Source: Raineyella sp034933565 (GTDB taxonomy: Bacteria > Actinomycetota > Actinomycetes > Propionibacteriales > Propionibacteriaceae). Taken from it: DNA of 64,000 bases. The stretch covers positions 118,038 to 182,037 of the forward strand of contig NZ_JAYFNG010000019.1 of the NCBI RefSeq assembly GCF_034933565.1, given 5' to 3'. Positions 59,608 through 64,000 of the stretch are shown here, piece by piece; within the stretch, counting starts at the first letter, position 1; every line of letters starts with the position of its first letter. Position numbers and translations under genes: made by a program. The notes under the pieces were generated by a model that worked only from the letters and a program-made list of their open reading frames with translations, had not been told where the DNA came from and searched no databases.

Positions 59608-60372
59608 ATGGCGACCTGGCAGGACGGCCCCGAGTACGCACCACTCGCGCCTCCGACGGGGTACGAGCCCGCATCCGCGGCCCCCCTTGCCCCCGCTGCC
59701 GACCCCCGCCCCGCGTCGGTCGCCGAGGTCGGTGGCACGACCCCACCGGTCTTCGCCGTTCCGGCCACAGCGGTCCCCCTGGCCCGGCTGGCACCCGCCC
59801 GCCCGACCACCCGTGATCCCCGCGAGCCCTTCCTGATCGCCACCCGGGCCCCGCACGCCGCCTCCCCCTGGCGATCCGTGCACGTGGCCCCGCAACCCGA
59901 GGCCGCCGCAGCGCCGCCGCCGATGTCCATCCCGCCGATCCCGCCGTTCCGGGCCACACCGAGGACCGGCTACGCCGATCTGGACGAGCGGATCCGCACC
60001 ACCCGGTGGCTGTTGGCACCGGCGGTGCTGTTCGTCCTCGGGGCACTGGTCGGGCCCTGGGTCACCGCCGCCGTCCTGGTCAGTGCCGCGCTGCTCGGCT
60101 CCCTGCCCGGGATCCGCCCGGGTGCCCGGACGTTGTCGCGGGTCGTCGCCGGGCTGCTCGGCTCGTTGCTGCTGCTCTACGCGCTGGTGGGCCGGGACTG
60201 GACCTATCTCTCCGGGATGTCGCGGTTCGTCGGGCTGGTGTACAGCCTCACCCTGGCGACCTGGTACCTCCGCGAGCGCGCGGAGGTGGAGGCCGAGCGA
60301 CGGCGCCGGACGGCGATCGACCGGATCGTCCCCGGCGGGACGTGGCCCCCGGGGCCGGGGATGCCGCGATGA
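59608..60372 (+). CDS. Membrane protein with Pro/Ala-rich N-terminal region
   Basis: 254 residues. Residues 1-120 are Pro/Ala-rich and disordered (PPPMSIPPIPPFR). Four hydrophobic segments follow (about 133-225), with RWLLAPAVLFVLGALVGPW and LLGSLLLLYALVG. The C-terminus is charged. Likely leaderless. It is coupled by ATGA overlap to the helicase-associated gene. No family is recognised. Confidence 0.7.
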   Translation: MATWQDGPEYAPLAPPTGYEPASAAPLAPAADPRPASVAEVGGTTPPVFAVPATAVPLARLAPARPTTRDPREPFLIATRAPHAASPWRSVHVAPQPEAAAAPPPMSIPPIPPFRATPRTGYADLDERIRTTRWLLAPAVLFVLGALVGPWVTAAVLVSAALLGSLPGIRPGARTLSRVVAGLLGSLLLLYALVGRDWTYLSGMSRFVGLVYSLTLATWYLRERAEVEAERRRRTAIDRIVPGGTWPPGPGMPR

Positions 60373-62360
60373 GCCGCCGGGACGCCCCACGTTCCCTGGC
60401 CGAGTCGCTGCGACGCTGGACGGCCGATGATTTCGCCACTCTGCTGGCCGCCCGCCCGGACCTGTGCACGCCGCCGCCGCGCTCGGTGGGCGACCTGGTC
60501 ACCCGGATGACCACCGGCGGCTCGACGATGAACGCCCTGCACCGGCTGAACGCCTGGCAGCACGTGGTGGCCGAGGCCCTGGCGGCGCTGCCGGACGGCA
60601 CCGGACGCTCCGCGGTCGCCGAGCTGCTCGGCACGACCGATGAGCTGTCGGTCCGCCGCGGCATCGCCGACCTGCGCGGCCGCGGGCTGGTCTGGGGCCC
60701 CGACCACGACCTGCACCTGTTGGTCCCGGCGCGGGCCGCGTTCGGGCCCTGGCCCGCCGGGCTGGCCGACGCTTCGGTGCACCCGCTCGCCGAGGCCGAC
60801 GTCGAGCGTGCCCTGGCAGCCGCCGGGGACGTCGCCCGGCCCCTGCTGGACCAGCTCACCTGGGGCCCGCCGACCGGCCGGGTGAAGAACGCCGACCGTG
60901 AGGTGACCCCGCAGACCGCCACCACTCCGATGGAGGTGGCGCTCGCGCACGGCCTGCTGCGACCACTCGACCACGACACCGTGGTGATGCCCCGGGAGGT
61001 CGCCTGGCACCTGCGCGGGCACCGGTTGGTCCGGACGCTGCCGCCGTCCACCCCGCCGGACCTGACCACCGGTCGGCGGCGCCGGGCCGAGCTGATCGAC
61101 CGGGCCGGGGTCGGCGCGGCGATCACCCTGCTGCGCGACGTGGAACAGCTCGTCTCCTCCCTGCCCGACCTCGACGTCCGGCTGCTGCGCGACGGCGGCC
61201 TGTCGGCGAAGGACCTCGGCGGGGTGGTCTCGCTGCTGCGGCTGCCCGCCGCCCACCTGGCCCGGTCCCGGGCGTACGCCGCGCTGGTGGTCGAGCTGGC
61301 CTGGGCCGCCGGGCTGGTCAACCAGGTGAACGCCGAGACGCTGCTGCCGACCCCCGCGTTCGACCAGTGGCTCGACCGGCCCTCGGCCGAGCGCTGGACC
61401 GACCTGGTGCGGGTCTGGGCCGGCACCCTGCGCTGGTACCACTGGTCGGTCCGCCCGAAGGCGCACGCCCTCGGCCCGGACGCCGACTGGCGCGGTGCGG
61501 CGGACCTGCGCCGCGGCCTGATCGGGGTCTGCGCCGAGGTCAGCCCCGGCACCCTGGTCGGAGCCGCCCCGCTGGCCGAGGCGTACGCCTGGCACCGGCC
61601 CGCGCTGGCCGCCCAGGTGGACCTCGCCGAGATGACCGGGCAGTGGTGGGAGGAGGCGGGCTGGCTGGGCCTGCAGGCACTCGACGCCGTGACCGGCCTG
61701 ATGGCGGTCGCGGCCGACGAGCAGGCCTCGATGCCGGCCGCGCTGGCCGGTGAGTTCCCCGAGCCGGTCGCCGAGCTGATCCTGCAGTCCGACCTCACCG
61801 CCGTCGCCCCCGGCCCCCTCGACCACGACACCAGCCGGGTCACCCGGCTGCTGGCGGACCAGGAGTCACGCGGGGCGGGCGGAGTGTTCCGGTTCAGCCA
61901 GACGTCGCTGCGCCGGGCCTTCGACGCCGGGTGGTCGGCCGACCGGGTGCTCGGCTGGCTCACCGAGCACTCCAGCACCGGGGTGCCGCAGCCCTTGGAG
62001 TATCTGGTCGGCGACGTCGCCCGCCGCCACGGCCGGATCCGGGTGGGCAGCGTCGGGGCCTGGATCCAGACCGACGACGCGGCGGTGCTCACCCAGCTGC
62101 TCAGCCACCCCGAGGCCGGCCCGCTCGGCCTGCGCCGGCTCGCACCGGGGGTGATCGTCGCCGACGCCGAGGCGGACGAGGTGGTCGGCCTGTTGCACGA
62201 GCTGGGCCTGTCCCCCGCCGCGGAGGACTCCACCGGCCGGTTGGTCACCACCCCGGTCCGGCCGCGGGCCCGGCCCCGGCCGGTCGACCCGCTGCCCGGA
62301 CCGCCCCGCCCCGAGGCCATCGCCGGACTCGCCGAGGAGCTGGCCGGCTCCGTACGCTGA
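60369..62360 (+). CDS. Helicase-associated (XPB/Ssl2-like) domain protein
   Basis: 663 residues beginning MSRRDAPRSLAESLRRW. No helicase P-loop. Contains winged-helix-like repeats and, near the C-terminus (about 520-590), GGVFRFSQTSLRRAFDAGWSADRVLGWLTEHSSTGVPQPLEYLVGDVARRHGR (split here only as description), the usual XPB-associated domain. Adjacent to the XPB-like helicase in many actinobacteria, suggesting a repair partner. Confidence 0.82.
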   Translation: MSRRDAPRSLAESLRRWTADDFATLLAARPDLCTPPPRSVGDLVTRMTTGGSTMNALHRLNAWQHVVAEALAALPDGTGRSAVAELLGTTDELSVRRGIADLRGRGLVWGPDHDLHLLVPARAAFGPWPAGLADASVHPLAEADVERALAAAGDVARPLLDQLTWGPPTGRVKNADREVTPQTATTPMEVALAHGLLRPLDHDTVVMPREVAWHLRGHRLVRTLPPSTPPDLTTGRRRRAELIDRAGVGAAITLLRDVEQLVSSLPDLDVRLLRDGGLSAKDLGGVVSLLRLPAAHLARSRAYAALVVELAWAAGLVNQVNAETLLPTPAFDQWLDRPSAERWTDLVRVWAGTLRWYHWSVRPKAHALGPDADWRGAADLRRGLIGVCAEVSPGTLVGAAPLAEAYAWHRPALAAQVDLAEMTGQWWEEAGWLGLQALDAVTGLMAVAADEQASMPAALAGEFPEPVAELILQSDLTAVAPGPLDHDTSRVTRLLADQESRGAGGVFRFSQTSLRRAFDAGWSADRVLGWLTEHSSTGVPQPLEYLVGDVARRHGRIRVGSVGAWIQTDDAAVLTQLLSHPEAGPLGLRRLAPGVIVADAEADEVVGLLHELGLSPAAEDSTGRLVTTPVRPRARPRPVDPLPGPPRPEAIAGLAEELAGSVR

Positions 62361-62400
62361 CCTGCCTGCGCTGACCGGCCTGCGCTGACCTGCCTGCGCC
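62361..62400. repeat. Short degenerate tandem repeat
   Basis: Units of about 14 bp, CTGCCTGCGCTGAC-like, occur about three times between the previous stop and 62400. Probably slippage-derived spacer; no gene. Confidence 0.55.
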
Positions 62401-62466
62401 GCCGCACCGGCACTGACCCGGTCCGTCCGGGGGCCGGGCTTGCCCGCTGGTGCGACAATGGTCGCC

Positions 62467-64000
62467 ATGTCACGTTTGGGACCGTTGGTCGTGCAGTCGG
62501 ACCGTACGCTCCTGCTCGAGGTGGACCACCCGCTGGCCGACGAGTGCCGGCTGGCGATCGCCCCGTTCGCGGAACTGGAGCGGGCCCCCGAGCACATCCA
62601 CACCTATCGGCTCACCCCGCTGGGCCTGTGGAACGCCCGGGCCGCGGGCCATGACGCCGAGCAGGTCGTCGACGTGCTGTTGACCTATTCGCGCTACCCG
62701 GTGCCGAGCACGCTGCTGGTCGATGTCGCCGAGACGATGGACCGGTACGGGCGGCTGCGGATCGAGAAGCATCCGGTGCACGGCCTGGTGCTGGTCTCCA
62801 CCGACGCCGCGGTGCTCACCGAAGTGGCCCGGGCCAAGCAGGTGGCGGGGATGCTCGGCCAGGTCATCGACGCCGACACGGTCGCGGTCCACCCGTCCGA
62901 ACGCGGGCACCTGAAGCAGGTGCTGCTCAAGCTCGGCTGGCCGGCGGAGGATCTTGCCGGCTACGTCGACGGCGAACGCCACCCGATCGACCTGGTCGAG
63001 GACGGCTGGCAGCTGCGTACGTACCAGAGCCAGGCGGTCGATTCCTTCTGGCAGGGCGGTTCGGGGGTGGTCGTGCTGCCCTGCGGGGCGGGCAAGACGC
63101 TGGTCGGGGCGGCGGCGATGGCCCGGGCCTCGGCGACGACGCTGATCCTGGTCACCAACACCGTCTCCGCCCGGCAGTGGCGCGACGAGCTGCTGCGCCG
63201 GACCACGCTGACCGCCGAGGAGATCGGCGAGTACTCTGGTGCCCGCAAGGAGATCCGCCCGGTCACCATCGCGACCTACCAGGTGATCACCACCAAGCGC
63301 CACGGCGTCCACCCGCATCTGGAGCTGTTCAGCGCCCGGGACTGGGGGCTGGTGGTCTACGACGAGGTGCATCTGCTGCCCGCCCCGGTGTTCCGGATGA
63401 CCGCGGACCTGCAGGCGCGCCGCCGGCTCGGGCTGACCGCGACCCTGGTCCGCGAGGACGGGCACGAGGGCGACGTGTTCTCGCTGATCGGGCCCAAGCG
63501 GTTCGACGCGCCGTGGAAGGACCTGGAGAACCAGGGCTGGATCGCGCCGGCGGAGTGCATCGAGGTGCGGGTCACCCTGCGCGACGACGAGCGGCTGGCG
63601 TACGCGATGGCCGAGCCGGACGTGAGGTACCGGCTGGCGTCCACTGCGGAGACGAAGCAGCGCGCGATCCTCGATCTGGTCGCGCACCACCGGGGCACCC
63701 CGACGCTGGTGATCGGACAGTACGTCGACCAGCTCGACGAGCTCGCCGAGGCCCTCGACGCCCCGCTGATCAAGGGCTCCACCCCCAACACGCGGCGCGA
63801 GGAGCTGTTCGCCGCCTTCCGCAGCGGGGAGATCACCCTGCTGGTGGTCTCCAAGGTGGCGAACTTCTCCATCGACCTGCCGACCGCCGAGGTGGCGATC
63901 CAGGTCTCCGGTGCCTTCGGCTCACGCCAGGAGGAGGCGCAACGACTCGGCCGGCTGCTGCGCCCGTCGGGGGACAAGACCGCCCGCTTCTACGCGGTGG
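62467..64000 (+). CDS. XPB-like DNA repair helicase (3' end outside window)
   Basis: The frame is open to the right edge, 511 codons. N-terminal helicase-associated domain (1-170), then SF2 helicase: LRTYQSQAVDSFWQGGSG, Walker A VLPCGAGKTLVGA, VYDEVHLLPAPVF (DEVH box), GLTATLVREDG, and motif VI region RQEEAQRLGRLLRPSG. Matches bacterial XPB helicases. GACAAT (62454-62459) lies 7 nt before the ATG, giving another likely leaderless mRNA. Expected full length is near 550 residues. Confidence 0.93.
   Translation, partial: MSRLGPLVVQSDRTLLLEVDHPLADECRLAIAPFAELERAPEHIHTYRLTPLGLWNARAAGHDAEQVVDVLLTYSRYPVPSTLLVDVAETMDRYGRLRIEKHPVHGLVLVSTDAAVLTEVARAKQVAGMLGQVIDADTVAVHPSERGHLKQVLLKLGWPAEDLAGYVDGERHPIDLVEDGWQLRTYQSQAVDSFWQGGSGVVVLPCGAGKTLVGAAAMARASATTLILVTNTVSARQWRDELLRRTTLTAEEIGEYSGARKEIRPVTIATYQVITTKRHGVHPHLELFSARDWGLVVYDEVHLLPAPVFRMTADLQARRRLGLTATLVREDGHEGDVFSLIGPKRFDAPWKDLENQGWIAPAECIEVRVTLRDDERLAYAMAEPDVRYRLASTAETKQRAILDLVAHHRGTPTLVIGQYVDQLDELAEALDAPLIKGSTPNTRREELFAAFRSGEITLLVVSKVANFSIDLPTAEVAIQVSGAFGSRQEEAQRLGRLLRPSGDKTARFYAV

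Overview
The window is high-GC actinomycete DNA in two parts: most of an integrative and conjugative element (ICE; about 1-35,192, left end outside the window) and a stretch of host chromosome (about 35,193-64,000). The junction is at the 3' end of a tRNA-Ala(CGC) gene, where the reading frame of the element's serine recombinase runs on into the tRNA. Host type is inferred from actinobacterial gene order (gephyrin-like MoeA with a SepX/GlpR-like membrane protein, DtxR, PPK2, actinobacterial-type SerC, DUF3027, DUF5997, an XPB-like helicase pair) and from very frequent leaderless starts. A Propionibacteriales-like host is possible but not proven.

ICE, left to right. Minus strand: the 3' part of a predicted three-gene ABC-3C conflict (defence) cassette, made of a nuclease-like effector, a small middle component and an SMC/ABC-like ATPase that starts with GTG and runs off the left edge. 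It lies downstream of a MobF relaxase/helicase (TraA). Then, on the plus strand, comes a likely antibiotic-resistance cargo: a leaderless 6-codon uORF, an ABC-F ribosome-protection protein and an MFS exporter, followed by an AraC-family regulator. From 10.8 to 32.8 kb is the replication and transfer module: primase-polymerase, DUF2637, ParB-like protein, peptidoglycan hydrolase, two pilin-sized membrane proteins, a VirB6/TrbL-like protein, a split VirB4 system (SCO6880-type protein plus ATPase), a VirD4/TraG coupling protein, a giant methylase-helicase and SSB. From 32.9 to 35.3 kb is the integration module.

Chromosome. Minus strand: sepX/glpR-like, rimJ-like, mogA, moaC and moeA (glp), which start divergently from a 5-FCL gene over an 18-bp gap. 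Then: FmdB, PPK2, SAF-domain and SIS proteins, DtxR with a partner, a methyltransferase, thioredoxin, tRNA-Arg(CCT), UTP-glucose-1-phosphate uridylyltransferase, MscL, SerC, pyruvate carboxylase, DUF5997 with a LysR-like sensor domain, a purine permease, DUF3027 with a cold-shock protein, and a two-gene XPB-helicase locus cut by the right edge.

The most notable signals are the ABC-3C cassette, a 45-bp perfect palindrome inside the ParB-like gene, a GCACCT block recurring at ten ICE gene junctions, the ABC-F leader, a symmetric divergent -10 element, and the hexamer CGTACG, which is common in the chromosome and almost absent from the ICE.
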